This document shows positions 21,222 to 30,223 of a stretch of 64,000 nucleotides of DNA, one piece after another. The stretch spans positions 181,264 to 245,263 of the forward strand of contig JAHXIV010000013.1 of the NCBI GenBank assembly GCA_025655455.1, in the 5' to 3' direction. The notes under the pieces were generated by a model, which did not search any database, was not told the DNA's origin, and was given only the letters and a program-made list of their open reading frames with translations. The first letter of the stretch is position 1; each line of letters starts with the position of its first letter. This DNA is from a gamma proteobacterium symbiont of Taylorina sp. GTDB taxonomy: Bacteria; Pseudomonadota; Gammaproteobacteria; GRL18. Both the position numbers and the translations under genes were made by a program.

Positions 21222-22445
21222 TCAAAGTTGAAAAACAATCAGATCAGCAGCCTTTTTGCCGGCAATAATGGCACCTTCATGCAAGCCATCATAAAGATAG
21301 GCTCCTGCATGACAGGTATTATTATCACCATTATCAGCAATAATTTGATCTCTGTATTTAAAGGATTTTACCGTATACATCGGGGTATGATGTTCGGCAC
21401 GATAGATGATTGATTCTTTACTAATAAGACTATCAAGATTAAAGGATAAATTGTATCTTGGGCTGGCTTTGAGTCCGCAGAGTCGATTCAGGCAGGCATT
21501 ATATCCCCAGCCATCTTTAGTCTGGAAAAAATCAAATTCTGAAGCCTGACTGATACCATAATTTTTATAAATCAATAAATCCGTATGAACAATGGTGTGT
21601 GCCCTGTTTTCTTGCCAAGATCTAAAATACACCTGTTCTTTTTCAGTTGAATCTGAAAGTAATTTTAGAACCTGATCAGGCGGAACTGCAAATATAATCT
21701 TATCAAAAAATTCTGTCTGTTTATTGCCTATACAAATACTGACCCCGCTCTCTGAGCGACTAATATTACTGATATCAGCATTCACTACCACTTCACCATT
21801 AAATTGCTGCAGTATTTTTTCTATATAGCTATAGGCTCCACCTTTAATATGATACCAGTCAGCCTGCACATAATGAGATAAGGCTGAAAGTGCCAGTTCT
21901 GCCGGTATTCTATTGACCCATTTATAGGGAATAGAGTAACAATACATGGTAAGAAGCTTTAACCAGGAGTTTTTAATACTATGCTCTTTGACATAATATG
22001 CCATCGACTGTCCATGAAACTCGGATGATTTTTTATAACGGGCTGTTAACCATAAACCCGCTGCTGATAAATAAACAAAAACTAATTTTATTAATTCAAA
22101 AATACGCAATAAACCACGAATATTCTTAGCAATGACCGTGCGTGATAAGTAACGTTTACCCTCTTTATTAAAAATAGATGAGCCGACATTAATAGGTTCC
22201 AGTTCAACTTCTAATTCTTTCATCAAGGATAAAAAAGTATGAAACTCAGATGAAAATTCAACCACACCGCCTTCTAATATAATATCGGGATCAAGATTGT
22301 TTACCTTAACATTCTTATTCAGGGTACGAATATGACCACCCAATATTGCCTGTTTTTCAAAAACAGTCACCTGATGTCCATTTTTATTAAGGTAGTAGGC
22401 TGCCGTCATGCCACTGGCACCACCACCGATAATAGCAACCTTCAT
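21222..22445 (-). CDS. FAD-dependent amine-oxidase-like oxidoreductase
   Basis: 407 residues beginning with a dinucleotide-binding loop, VAIIGGGASGMTAAYYLNKNG, followed by VFEKQAILGGHIRT, the pattern of amine oxidase/protoporphyrinogen oxidase/phytoene desaturase flavoproteins. The C-terminal FAD-contact segment HAGAYLYDGLHEGAIIAGKKAA is present. Its start overlaps the stop of the upstream phytoene-desaturase-like gene by 4 bases, so the two are made together. The substrate is not identifiable. No carotenoid synthase or other terpenoid gene is nearby, so a carotenoid role is not supported by context. Confidence 0.8.
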   Translation of the reverse strand: MKVAIIGGGASGMTAAYYLNKNGHQVTVFEKQAILGGHIRTLNKNVKVNNLDPDIILEGGVVEFSSEFHTFLSLMKELEVELEPINVGSSIFNKEGKRYLSRTVIAKNIRGLLRIFELIKLVFVYLSAAGLWLTARYKKSSEFHGQSMAYYVKEHSIKNSWLKLLTMYCYSIPYKWVNRIPAELALSALSHYVQADWYHIKGGAYSYIEKILQQFNGEVVVNADISNISRSESGVSICIGNKQTEFFDKIIFAVPPDQVLKLLSDSTEKEQVYFRSWQENRAHTIVHTDLLIYKNYGISQASEFDFFQTKDGWGYNACLNRLCGLKASPRYNLSFNLDSLISKESIIYRAEHHTPMYTVKSFKYRDQIIADNGDNNTCHAGAYLYDGLHEGAIIAGKKAADLIVFQL

Positions 22446-23971
22446 AGTATTTTATCACCTGATAATGTTTGATAAAGTTTTGCCCCGGTCCAGAAGGTAC
22501 CGGCAAAACCGGCAAAACCGGAAGAGGCATTACAGAAATACAGATTATTAAGTGATGTTTTGTGATTTAGCCGCCTGATGTTCATATTTTCAGGTGTCAG
22601 GATGGAACCATAGGAATTACCCTGAGGACACCAGCAGAATCGTTTATTGGTCGTAGGGCTTCCAGTTATTTTAAAGACCAGATGTTTTCTAAAGTCAGGG
22701 ATATAGTTTTTTTCAACTACATCAATCATTGCATTGAGTATTTCTTTCTTTTTCTTTCTATAAGCAGGCTTATCAGACTCTCTGAGGTTTTTAAAATAAT
22801 CATAATCAGCCACAGTTAAAAATTCTATAATTTGTTCACCAGGCGGTCTGTCTGAACTATCCTCTGTTAAAAATCCCGGCGTACAAATGGCAAAGCTCGG
22901 ATTGCTATAATCATGCTCCTGATACATGGTTTTAAATGATTCATTCAAATCAACGCTGCCGCTATGAAATACATTCCACTTTCCAAAACCATATTTTTCC
23001 AGATCAATATCTTTGACAGCACAATAAGCCATAAAATTAGAAGCTGAATATTCATAATCCAGTTTCTTTTGTATACTATGAGATAACTTTTCCATTCCAA
23101 TCATATCCGCAGCCAGTTTAGGATCCATATTGCAAATGATATTTTTTCCTGGATACTCATAATCCTGACCACTCATTAAATCTTTTGCTATCACACTGCT
23201 AACTGTTTTATTGTCAATAACAAAGTCCATAACTTCCTGGTTGTACACTATCGAGCCATTATTGCTTTCAATGACTTCAACAAGCGAGTTGATCACATGT
23301 TCAAAGTGTTTAGTCGGAAAAAAAGCACCTTTTTGATAACCGGTAAATAATAGTACCCAGGCATGGAAGGACAGTTGATTGGGTGGTAATAAAAAATCAG
23401 GCCATTGCAGTGCCAATAAAGTTTGCGCTTCTTTAGGCAGGCAAAATAAATCAAAAACCTCCTGTATAGTATTTTTTCGATACTTAAATACACTGATGGC
23501 TGCCTGTGGTAATTTAAACAGGTTTCGATTGAAACCTGCTGAAGATAAATGGTCAAATGCTCTACTTACTTTTTCAACTGTTATAATAAAGCGTTTAATA
23601 TTGTCGCTGGAATCAGGAAAAAGCCGACTTAATCGACTGATCAACAGTTGATTATCACCGGTTATTTCAAGTGAATAACCAGGCATTTTCATATGATCAT
23701 AACCATTGGGATCATACTGTTCAAATGTTACTTTTTTGTTAAGATTTAAGTGACTAAGAATACGATTGACGGTTTGCCCTTCACCACAGCCCCAAACATA
23801 ATGCAATTGTGCATTAAATTTATATTTTTTTCCCATTGTAAAAGTATGACCAAATCCACCGGGGAATTCATGTGCTTCAATAATCCGGACTTTTTTTCCT
23901 GCCTTCGCCATCAGAGCACCAAAAACCAGTGCCGACAAACCACTACCCACTATTAAATAGTCTGGTTTCAT
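22442..23971 (-). CDS. Phytoene desaturase/CrtISO-like FAD oxidoreductase
   Basis: 509 residues with an N-terminal FAD loop (YLIVGSGLSALVFGALMAKAGK) and EAHEFPGGFGHTF, as in the CrtI/carotene isomerase/retinol saturase group. The C-terminal motif region reads LYFCNASSGFAGFAGTFWTGAKL. It overlaps the next flavoprotein gene by 4 bases. Such pairs may act on isoprenoid or lipid substrates, but nothing in the sequence fixes the substrate. It lies between the Cache-GGDEF gene and PFOR, inside the block bounded by the hemW direct repeats. Confidence 0.8.
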   Translation of the reverse strand: MKPDYLIVGSGLSALVFGALMAKAGKKVRIIEAHEFPGGFGHTFTMGKKYKFNAQLHYVWGCGEGQTVNRILSHLNLNKKVTFEQYDPNGYDHMKMPGYSLEITGDNQLLISRLSRLFPDSSDNIKRFIITVEKVSRAFDHLSSAGFNRNLFKLPQAAISVFKYRKNTIQEVFDLFCLPKEAQTLLALQWPDFLLPPNQLSFHAWVLLFTGYQKGAFFPTKHFEHVINSLVEVIESNNGSIVYNQEVMDFVIDNKTVSSVIAKDLMSGQDYEYPGKNIICNMDPKLAADMIGMEKLSHSIQKKLDYEYSASNFMAYCAVKDIDLEKYGFGKWNVFHSGSVDLNESFKTMYQEHDYSNPSFAICTPGFLTEDSSDRPPGEQIIEFLTVADYDYFKNLRESDKPAYRKKKKEILNAMIDVVEKNYIPDFRKHLVFKITGSPTTNKRFCWCPQGNSYGSILTPENMNIRRLNHKTSLNNLYFCNASSGFAGFAGTFWTGAKLYQTLSGDKIL

Positions 23972-24004
23972 TTTATTGTCCTGGATTTAAATGGGGGTCG
24001 TATA

Positions 24005-24035
24005 ATATATACCCAAGCTACTCTGAATCCCTCAA
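24005..24035. repeat. Degenerate TATACCCAAG-type palindrome
   Basis: TATATACCCAAGCTACTCTGAATC resembles one arm of the complete palindrome at 56844-56883 and the one at 46303-46344. It lies between the stop of the Cache-GGDEF gene and the start of the flavoprotein pair. The second arm is not clear, so this looks like a decayed copy. Confidence 0.4.
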
Positions 24036-24041
24036 ATAGGG

Positions 24042-25688
24042 TTAAAGAGGCGTATCAACTTCCTCATCTATCATATTATAGTTGTATACACGGTTTCGTC
24101 CTGCCTGTTTGGCTGCATATAAAGCAGCATCAGCAGCAGTCACCAACGCTTGCGGCTTATCTGCGTGTTCTGGACAGGAAGCAATACCAATACTGACCGT
24201 TAACGAGATTTGCAAACCATTACCAATATCCCATTGTTCACTCGACATCCTTTCACATAGGCGTTGAGCAAACATTGAAGCTGCGGTCGAATCAATTTCC
24301 GGCAGCAATATAGTGAATTCTTCACCGCCATAGCGATACACGTGGTCAGCTACCCTCGCCTGAGCTGTCAGACGATTTCCTAATTCCCGTAAAATTGCAT
24401 CACCAGCTGGATGCCCATAGGTATCATTCACCTGCTTAAAATGATCGATATCAATCATAAGCAATGATACCGGGCGATGATAGCGTGTATACCGCCCAAT
24501 CGACTCTTTCAGCTCAAGATCAAATTGACGACGGTTGTACAGATCTGTCAGGCCGTCATGTGTTGCCATTTGATGCAGCTTAAATTCATTCTGAGCCATC
24601 CGTTTGGCAATACGACCAACAAACCAATAAAAGAATATGATTAAAATAGCCGCTGCGATAACCAGCACACCCGAGCCAATCAGCACAGTTTTTTTAACCT
24701 GCTTCATATTGCCGGAGGTGTCAACAAGCATCACCAGGGCACCAACAGGTCGCCCGGATACATCCGGCAATATTTGGATAATGGCATATTGATTGCCCAC
24801 TATAAAGTGGGACTTAATCGCCCTATATTGTTTATTGAAGTCCATTTCCATAATGAATGCTGACAGCACTTCCGGTAGAAACTGTTTTCCGTGCATACTG
24901 ACAACGATTTGTGGAAAACGATTCCAGTCCGACACCTTGCCGAAGGTACGCATGCCGCTTTCCCAACCTTTTTGATCGAGGTATTTTTTATTGATCAGTA
25001 CAAAAATGTCCAATCCAAAAAGATTGCGAATCGAGTCAATCGTTTGATCCACTTCCATGCCCAATTCTACAAAACCAAGCAGTTTTCGGGTTTTTTCTTC
25101 ATACCATGGCTGGACATAACGTAATGTCAGGGTTCCCAATGGACCGAGTTCAATGCCATAGGCATCTGTCCCACCCTGCTGGGCAGTCAGCGTGGTCTGA
25201 CGATTAATCGTATCACCGTATTTTTCCGGTTTGTGTACACGTAACAGATTGACACGCTCTGCATCGGTAAAATAAAAATGGGTGATACCATAATGACGAT
25301 TAATATTTTCATAGATGGGAATAGAACGCTGCAACAGGCTCAAACGGTCGTGCTTTGCAAGGGCAGCACTCAGTTTTGAGTCTGTCTTGAGCACATCCAT
25401 TACAGTTTGCAGCGCTTTAGCATCCTGCTGAATGCTATTTTGAAAGAGGTTATTTGTGGTTGATTTTAACTCTAAAACACCACTATTAATAGTCCGGTAT
25501 TCATGAAAATAGACGATGATGATAATGAGTAAAACTGCGAAAGAGAGTGTAATAATAATGGGTGTAAGAAATTTAAAACGCAGCTGGGTAATATATTGTC
25601 TAACCTTAGCATCAACATTGTCAGAGGAAAAAATCTGTGCTTCAGCGGGTGTTTTTATCGATTCATTGGGAGGTTGATTATTCATCAT
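24042..25688 (-). CDS. Membrane diguanylate cyclase with periplasmic Cache-like sensor
   Basis: About 548 residues. A membrane helix near residues 40-60 is followed by a large extracytoplasmic double-Cache-like region (YGITHFYFTDAERVNLLRVH, GPLGTLTLRYVQPW). A second helix comes at about 335-360 and then a GGDEF domain. The active-site signature is RYGGEEFTILLP, with an inhibitory RxxD (RVAD) five residues before it. It should make c-di-GMP under control of a periplasmic ligand. I start at the double ATG near 25688, preceded by GGTAG, rather than 19 codons upstream. Between hemW and the flavoprotein genes. Confidence 0.92.
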   Translation of the reverse strand: MMNNQPPNESIKTPAEAQIFSSDNVDAKVRQYITQLRFKFLTPIIITLSFAVLLIIIIVYFHEYRTINSGVLELKSTTNNLFQNSIQQDAKALQTVMDVLKTDSKLSAALAKHDRLSLLQRSIPIYENINRHYGITHFYFTDAERVNLLRVHKPEKYGDTINRQTTLTAQQGGTDAYGIELGPLGTLTLRYVQPWYEEKTRKLLGFVELGMEVDQTIDSIRNLFGLDIFVLINKKYLDQKGWESGMRTFGKVSDWNRFPQIVVSMHGKQFLPEVLSAFIMEMDFNKQYRAIKSHFIVGNQYAIIQILPDVSGRPVGALVMLVDTSGNMKQVKKTVLIGSGVLVIAAAILIIFFYWFVGRIAKRMAQNEFKLHQMATHDGLTDLYNRRQFDLELKESIGRYTRYHRPVSLLMIDIDHFKQVNDTYGHPAGDAILRELGNRLTAQARVADHVYRYGGEEFTILLPEIDSTAASMFAQRLCERMSSEQWDIGNGLQISLTVSIGIASCPEHADKPQALVTAADAALYAAKQAGRNRVYNYNMIDEEVDTPL

Positions 25689-25843
25689 ACTACCTATCAT
25701 ATTCACATATATTATTTTATAACACAAACACCGCAGTCTGACCATTACTTACTAATAAGTCTAGTCTATTTTTTCAATATTATCATCACTTAAAAGAAAT
25801 CTTGTGCTTAGATTGTTATTAAGTTTTACATGATATGCTGATA

Positions 25844-25899
25844 TGCCTTTATAAGAAAATAGCTTGTAATTCATTGAGATATTGAAGACCCCGCTGAGT
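25844..25899. repeat. 56-bp direct repeat, copy B (authentic hemW 3' end)
   Basis: Contains the last codons and stop of hemW. It differs from copy A at 17374-17429 at three positions by eye. Same orientation, about 8.47 kb apart. Confidence 0.9.
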
Positions 25900-27003
25900 G
25901 GGCTTGATATGGTGAAGCTGCCACTGAATTAAATCCAGTGCAATTGCTTTTTGTAATCCTTTTTCAAGATGATTAATCGCCAGTCCTGTGTGACGGGTAA
26001 ATAATTCAGAACTAAAGCCATCCACCAGGCGACTGGCATTAAGCATAAATTCAAAACAAAGATCATGATGAGAAAGTCGATCCTCCCCATGCATAGTTGA
26101 ATTTTCCATATATGTAAAAGGATGTTTTTCCTTCCAGCGACGCTTCACCTGCTGTTGCTGAGCATTGGATATTTTTCCATGAGCACCAGCACCAATGCCC
26201 AGATAATCACCAAATTGCCAATAATTCAGATTATGTCGACATTGGTAATTCTCTTTAGAATAAGCTGAGATTTCATAATGCTGAAATTTATTTTCAGCCA
26301 ATAACTGCTGACACTGCAGCTGCATTTCATAAGTTAAATCATCTTCAGGTACCGGCGGCGGATGACTATGAAATAGTGTATTAGGCTCTATGGTTAATTG
26401 ATAATGGGAGAGATGGCTTGTTTGAAAATTAATAGCCTGCTGCACGTCTATAATTGATTCTTTCAGTGTTTGACCGGGCAATCCATACATCAGATCCAGA
26501 TTGATATTATCAAAGCCCGCTGCTTGCGCCCGTTCTATAGCCTGACATGCCTGCTGACTATTGTGGATACGACCAATTTTTTGTAATAAGACATCATTAA
26601 AACTCTGAATCCCCATTGATAAGCGGTTAATTCCGGCACTGTAAAATTCCGCAAATTTAATCTGATCCACAGTACCGGGATTGGCTTCCATAGTAATTTC
26701 TGCCATCGGGGGAACTTTAAGCAATGCTCTGATATGACTTAAGAGTCTATGTAATTGTTCCGGTTCAATTAAACTGGGCGTTCCTCCGCCAATAAAAATA
26801 CTCTGTATACTTCTGCCCCAGATATCCGGTAATTGCTGTTGTAAATCTATCAGCAGAGCATTAACATATTGTTCATCTCTTTGCCGGGATTCAAGTTTGT
26901 AATCAATGGCATGGGAATTAAAGTCACAATAGGGACATTTTTGTACACACCATGGATAATGTATATAGAGTGATAAGGGTGGTAATGTGGTAAAATTTAA
27001 CAT
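25849..27003 (-). CDS. hemW: HemW-type radical SAM protein (haem chaperone)
   Basis: 384 residues. The radical SAM cluster motif is CVQKCPYCDFNSHA, with the extra cysteine typical of HemN/HemW relatives. GGGTPSLIEPEQL and MEANPGTVD follow in the expected places. The CPYCDFNSH form and the length favour HemW, a haem-binding protein, over the oxygen-independent coproporphyrinogen oxidase HemN, which is longer. It is divergent from dapF. Its last codons are duplicated 8.4 kb away. Confidence 0.9.
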   Translation of the reverse strand: MLNFTTLPPLSLYIHYPWCVQKCPYCDFNSHAIDYKLESRQRDEQYVNALLIDLQQQLPDIWGRSIQSIFIGGGTPSLIEPEQLHRLLSHIRALLKVPPMAEITMEANPGTVDQIKFAEFYSAGINRLSMGIQSFNDVLLQKIGRIHNSQQACQAIERAQAAGFDNINLDLMYGLPGQTLKESIIDVQQAINFQTSHLSHYQLTIEPNTLFHSHPPPVPEDDLTYEMQLQCQQLLAENKFQHYEISAYSKENYQCRHNLNYWQFGDYLGIGAGAHGKISNAQQQQVKRRWKEKHPFTYMENSTMHGEDRLSHHDLCFEFMLNASRLVDGFSSELFTRHTGLAINHLEKGLQKAIALDLIQWQLHHIKPTQRGLQYLNELQAIFL

Positions 27004-27044
27004 AACTTTATTATCCTAAGCATATCTGGTATCGGAGTCAAATT

Positions 27045-27896
27045 GTGTTAATAGATTTTACAAAAATGCATGGCCTGGGTAATGATTTTGTTGTTATTGA
27101 TGCCATTTCTCAAAATATAAATTTAACAATTGAACAGATCTGTTTTATTGCTGACCGTCACTTTGGTATTGGCTGTGACCAATTATTGCTGGTAGAACAC
27201 TCTGATTCAGCTGATGTTGATTTTAAATACCGAATATTTAATGCTGATGGTGGTGAGGTTGAACAATGTGGTAATGGTGCACGCTGTTTTGCCCGTTTCG
27301 TGCAGGAAAAAAAACTGACCTCTAAGAATACAATCATTGTGGAAACCTGCAGCGGAGTCATTACTCTAAGGCTTAATGAACGGGGAATGGTGACAGTAGA
27401 CATGGGTCAGCCAGCTTTTGATGTCAAACAACTGCCCTTTTTAGCTGCATTAGATGATTCTCAGCAAGATAATCGTTATAATCTCACCATAATAACAAAA
27501 ACAGGTTCAGAGACTCTGGAATTTTCAGCGGTTTCAATGGGAAATCCTCATATTACCTTAAAGAGTGACGATCTGGATCATTATCCTGTACAGGAAATAG
27601 GACAAATATTAGAATCCCACCCCAGTTTTCCACAACGGGTCAATGTCGGATTTATGCAGATTCTTAATCAGCATCAGATACGACTACGGGTTTATGAACG
27701 TGGTTCTGGTGAAACCTTAGCCTGTGGTACTGGTGCATGTGCCGCTGTTGCCAATGCAATCAGTCGCAATTGGCTGGTATCACCGGTTGAAGTCGTACTG
27801 CCTGCAGGCAGTTTACACATACAATGGCAGCAGGGACAGTCACTGATGATGACCGGTCCGGCAAGTTTTGTTTATGAAGGTCAAATAATACTATGA
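27045..27896 (+). CDS. dapF: Diaminopimelate epimerase
   Basis: Converts LL- to meso-diaminopimelate for lysine and peptidoglycan synthesis. The 283-residue protein starts at a GTG (MLIDFTKMHGLGNDFVVID is the conserved beginning), with GGAG about 8 bases upstream. Catalytic cysteines are in EQCGNGARCFAR and ETLACGTGACAAV. The GTG is supported because no upstream ATG preserves the family N-terminus. Its stop overlaps the DUF484 start by 4 bases. The start region carries TCGGAGTCAAAT (27032-27043), the core of palindromes found at 28633 and 36881. Confidence 0.96.
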   Translation: MLIDFTKMHGLGNDFVVIDAISQNINLTIEQICFIADRHFGIGCDQLLLVEHSDSADVDFKYRIFNADGGEVEQCGNGARCFARFVQEKKLTSKNTIIVETCSGVITLRLNERGMVTVDMGQPAFDVKQLPFLAALDDSQQDNRYNLTIITKTGSETLEFSAVSMGNPHITLKSDDLDHYPVQEIGQILESHPSFPQRVNVGFMQILNQHQIRLRVYERGSGETLACGTGACAAVANAISRNWLVSPVEVVLPAGSLHIQWQQGQSLMMTGPASFVYEGQIIL

Positions 27897-28615
27897 ATGC
27901 AAGCAGTGAATTAGAAAAAGAAACAACTGAGATTGAACAGAATAATGCTCAGGACGAACAAACTGTAATTAATTATTTAAATACACACCCGGATTTTTTT
28001 AATCATAATCCTTCCTTATTAGCCAATATAAAAATTGCTCATAATAGTGGTTCAGCCATCTCACTGATTGAACGACAGGTTGATATCTTAAGACAGCAGA
28101 ATAAACAGCAGAAGATTCAACTGGCAGAATTATTTGAAATCGCCAATGAAAATGAACAGTCTAATCAAAAAATTCACAAACTGATCCTCGCATTACTGGA
28201 CAGCAAAAACCTGAGCACCAGTGAAAAAGCACTCACTAAAGTACTGTGTAATGACTTTTCTGTCGATGCAATTTCTCTAAGAGTTTTCGTTGAACCGAAA
28301 ACCAAACAGGCACAACAGTTTTTTATTGCAAAAGATTCCCCGGTTGCCAATCAGCTGGACAAACTACTCTACACCCGCAAGCCTCAATGCGGCTATTTTA
28401 AAAATCTGCATCTAGAGGAATTATTTGCAGAGCAGGCAGAATCGCTGGCTTCATTTGCGGTATTACCACTATTTGTAGAAAAAAATAATTGTTTTGGTGT
28501 GTTAATTATGGGCAGTCATAATATTCGACGTTTTAGCGCCGATATGGGGACTTTGTTTTTAGAACGGATGAGTGAAAGTATCAGCCATATTTTAATTTCT
28601 TTTGTAAAGAAATAA
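27893..28615 (+). CDS. DUF484 (GAF-like) family protein
   Basis: 240 residues. The N-terminal motif VINYLNTHPDFFNHNPSLLANI and SAISLIERQVDILRQQNK are the DUF484 hallmark; a coiled-coil region follows and then a GAF-like domain (about 110-238). The family is normally encoded between dapF and xerC in gammaproteobacteria. Here the gene overlaps dapF by 4 bases, but xerC has been displaced to 35952. Biochemical function is unknown. Confidence 0.9.
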   Translation: MNASSELEKETTEIEQNNAQDEQTVINYLNTHPDFFNHNPSLLANIKIAHNSGSAISLIERQVDILRQQNKQQKIQLAELFEIANENEQSNQKIHKLILALLDSKNLSTSEKALTKVLCNDFSVDAISLRVFVEPKTKQAQQFFIAKDSPVANQLDKLLYTRKPQCGYFKNLHLEELFAEQAESLASFAVLPLFVEKNNCFGVLIMGSHNIRRFSADMGTLFLERMSESISHILISFVKK

Positions 28616-28632
28616 TTTTAGCAGATATGAAT

Positions 28633-28706
28633 GGGGTCGGAGTCAAATGACATGAGTACTGAATTTAATGGATTTTCGATAGTATATGTCATTTGACTCC
28701 GACCCC
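28633..28706. repeat. REP-like palindrome with 20-bp perfect arms
   Basis: GGGGTCGGAGTCAAATGACA (28633-28652) is exactly repeated as its reverse complement at 28687-28706, with a 34-base loop. It lies between convergent DUF484 and response-regulator genes and could act as a bidirectional terminator. Sequences of the GGGGTCxGAGTCAAAT type resemble REP elements mobilised by Y1-type tyrosine transposases; that link is inference. Confidence 0.88.
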
Positions 28707-28723
28707 TCCCTGCCTCCACCATA

Positions 28724-30223
28724 TTAGATCAAAGCCTCCAGCTCATCCAGATTGCGTATGACTTCCTTATTCAAATCAATATGTCGTTTACTGATACTGA
28801 GATTGTTTCCTTTAAACACTTCTAATGCTTCGAACTGATTCATATCAATATCAATATGTTCTTTATTGAGAACAACAAAATCATCCCCATGGATTCTGAA
28901 TATCATTGATGGAGCACAATTTGTATGCAGGTAATCCACCAGTGAGTTTAAAATATTATTACCTTCCGACCAGCCGTGTTTTTGATTATATTGAGTGAAA
29001 TTATGCAGATAAAACAGATTGATACAGCAATATTCCTTATCAAAACTATTGTGATTTAAAATAAAGTTAAGATAATCAGTATTGTAGGCACTGGTTATCT
29101 GATCGCTATAAAAATAAGCAAAGCGTTCTTTTTCCAGTTCAGTCACGGGCATCTGACTGGCTGAATCATCCAGTTTAATCGTTGCTAAAACTATAACAGC
29201 ACTTTGCACCACTGTCGGATGAAACTGCTTGCCTGACAAGGCCTTCAGCTCTTCAACAGCAGTAGCAATATCTTTGCGTCCTTTGTAGATACGATTGGTG
29301 GTCATGGCATCAAAGGCATCAGCAACAATCATAATTCTTGCCAGTTCAGGGATATCATCACCTTTAACACCCTGAGGATATCCCGTACCATCATGTTTTT
29401 CATGATGATAGATAACAATATCGGCCAGTTTTTTATACATTGGAATTCTGGAAATCAGAGCATAACTAACGCTGACATGCTGCTGAATCAGTTTATATTC
29501 CAGCCCACTGAGCTTTCCCGGCTTAAGCAGCACAGTATCCGGTGTGGCTATTTTACCGATATCATGCAGTATTCCAGCATGATAAATCAGCTCACATTCT
29601 TCTTTACTATAACCCATCTCACCAGCAACCAGTTTGCAATAGTGAGCAACACGCTGTGAATGTCCCCCGGTATAGGTATCACGATCTTCAACCATTTCGA
29701 TAAAAGCCATAATGGTATTTTCATAGTTCTTAATTTTCTCATCTTCCAGTGCCAGCAGAGCCTTTGTACGCTGTTCAACCATTTCCACAAGATGATCTTT
29801 ATATTCATTATTTTCTTTATAAGCCACCAGTTTTCTGACAGTTTTATAAAGTGTTGCATTCATCTGGGCGTAATCAACCGGTTTAATAATATAACCGGTA
29901 ATACCCAGACGAATCGCATCAATAAAGTAACTGGCATCACTATAGGCTGAAACAATAATAACTTCCTGCTCTTCATTGAATGTCTTAATTCCCTTTACCA
30001 TCTCCAGACCATTCATATTAGGCATATGAATATCTGTTATGACAATATCATAGTCGTGCTGATAATATTGTTCCAGACCCTGCTGTCCATCTTCAGCAAT
30101 ATCCACCTGAGTAAATATTTTCTTTAGGTAAAGCCCGATGGCATGACGTAACTCTTCATCATCTTCAACATAAAGAATTTTAATACCAACAGCCAGCGAT
30201 TTTAATGCTCTGACATCAGTCAT
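28724..30223 (-). CDS. Response regulator: REC + HD-GYP + degenerate GGDEF
   Basis: 499 residues. A receiver domain (about 14-130) has the phospho-acceptor Asp in IVITDIHMPNMNG and a KPVD lysine. A complete HD-GYP domain (about 165-330) follows: GILHDIGKIATPD, QHVSVSYALI and HHEKHDGTGYPQGVKGD. The C-terminal 130 residues look like a GGDEF fold but carry HGDDF where GGDEF is expected. Phosphorylation should control c-di-GMP hydrolysis; the GGDEF-like part is probably regulatory. It shares one base with the upstream receiver gene (stop/start TAATG), so tight coupling is likely. It is the output of the left array and a paralogue of 44763-46298. Confidence 0.92.
   Translation of the reverse strand: MTDVRALKSLAVGIKILYVEDDEELRHAIGLYLKKIFTQVDIAEDGQQGLEQYYQHDYDIVITDIHMPNMNGLEMVKGIKTFNEEQEVIIVSAYSDASYFIDAIRLGITGYIIKPVDYAQMNATLYKTVRKLVAYKENNEYKDHLVEMVEQRTKALLALEDEKIKNYENTIMAFIEMVEDRDTYTGGHSQRVAHYCKLVAGEMGYSKEECELIYHAGILHDIGKIATPDTVLLKPGKLSGLEYKLIQQHVSVSYALISRIPMYKKLADIVIYHHEKHDGTGYPQGVKGDDIPELARIMIVADAFDAMTTNRIYKGRKDIATAVEELKALSGKQFHPTVVQSAVIVLATIKLDDSASQMPVTELEKERFAYFYSDQITSAYNTDYLNFILNHNSFDKEYCCINLFYLHNFTQYNQKHGWSEGNNILNSLVDYLHTNCAPSMIFRIHGDDFVVLNKEHIDIDMNQFEALEVFKGNNLSISKRHIDLNKEVIRNLDELEALI

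Noticed and set aside
17374-25899. An intact integrative element between the hemW repeats
   Set aside because: No integrase, excisionase, relaxase or transfer gene is present; only a relic or simple duplication can be argued.
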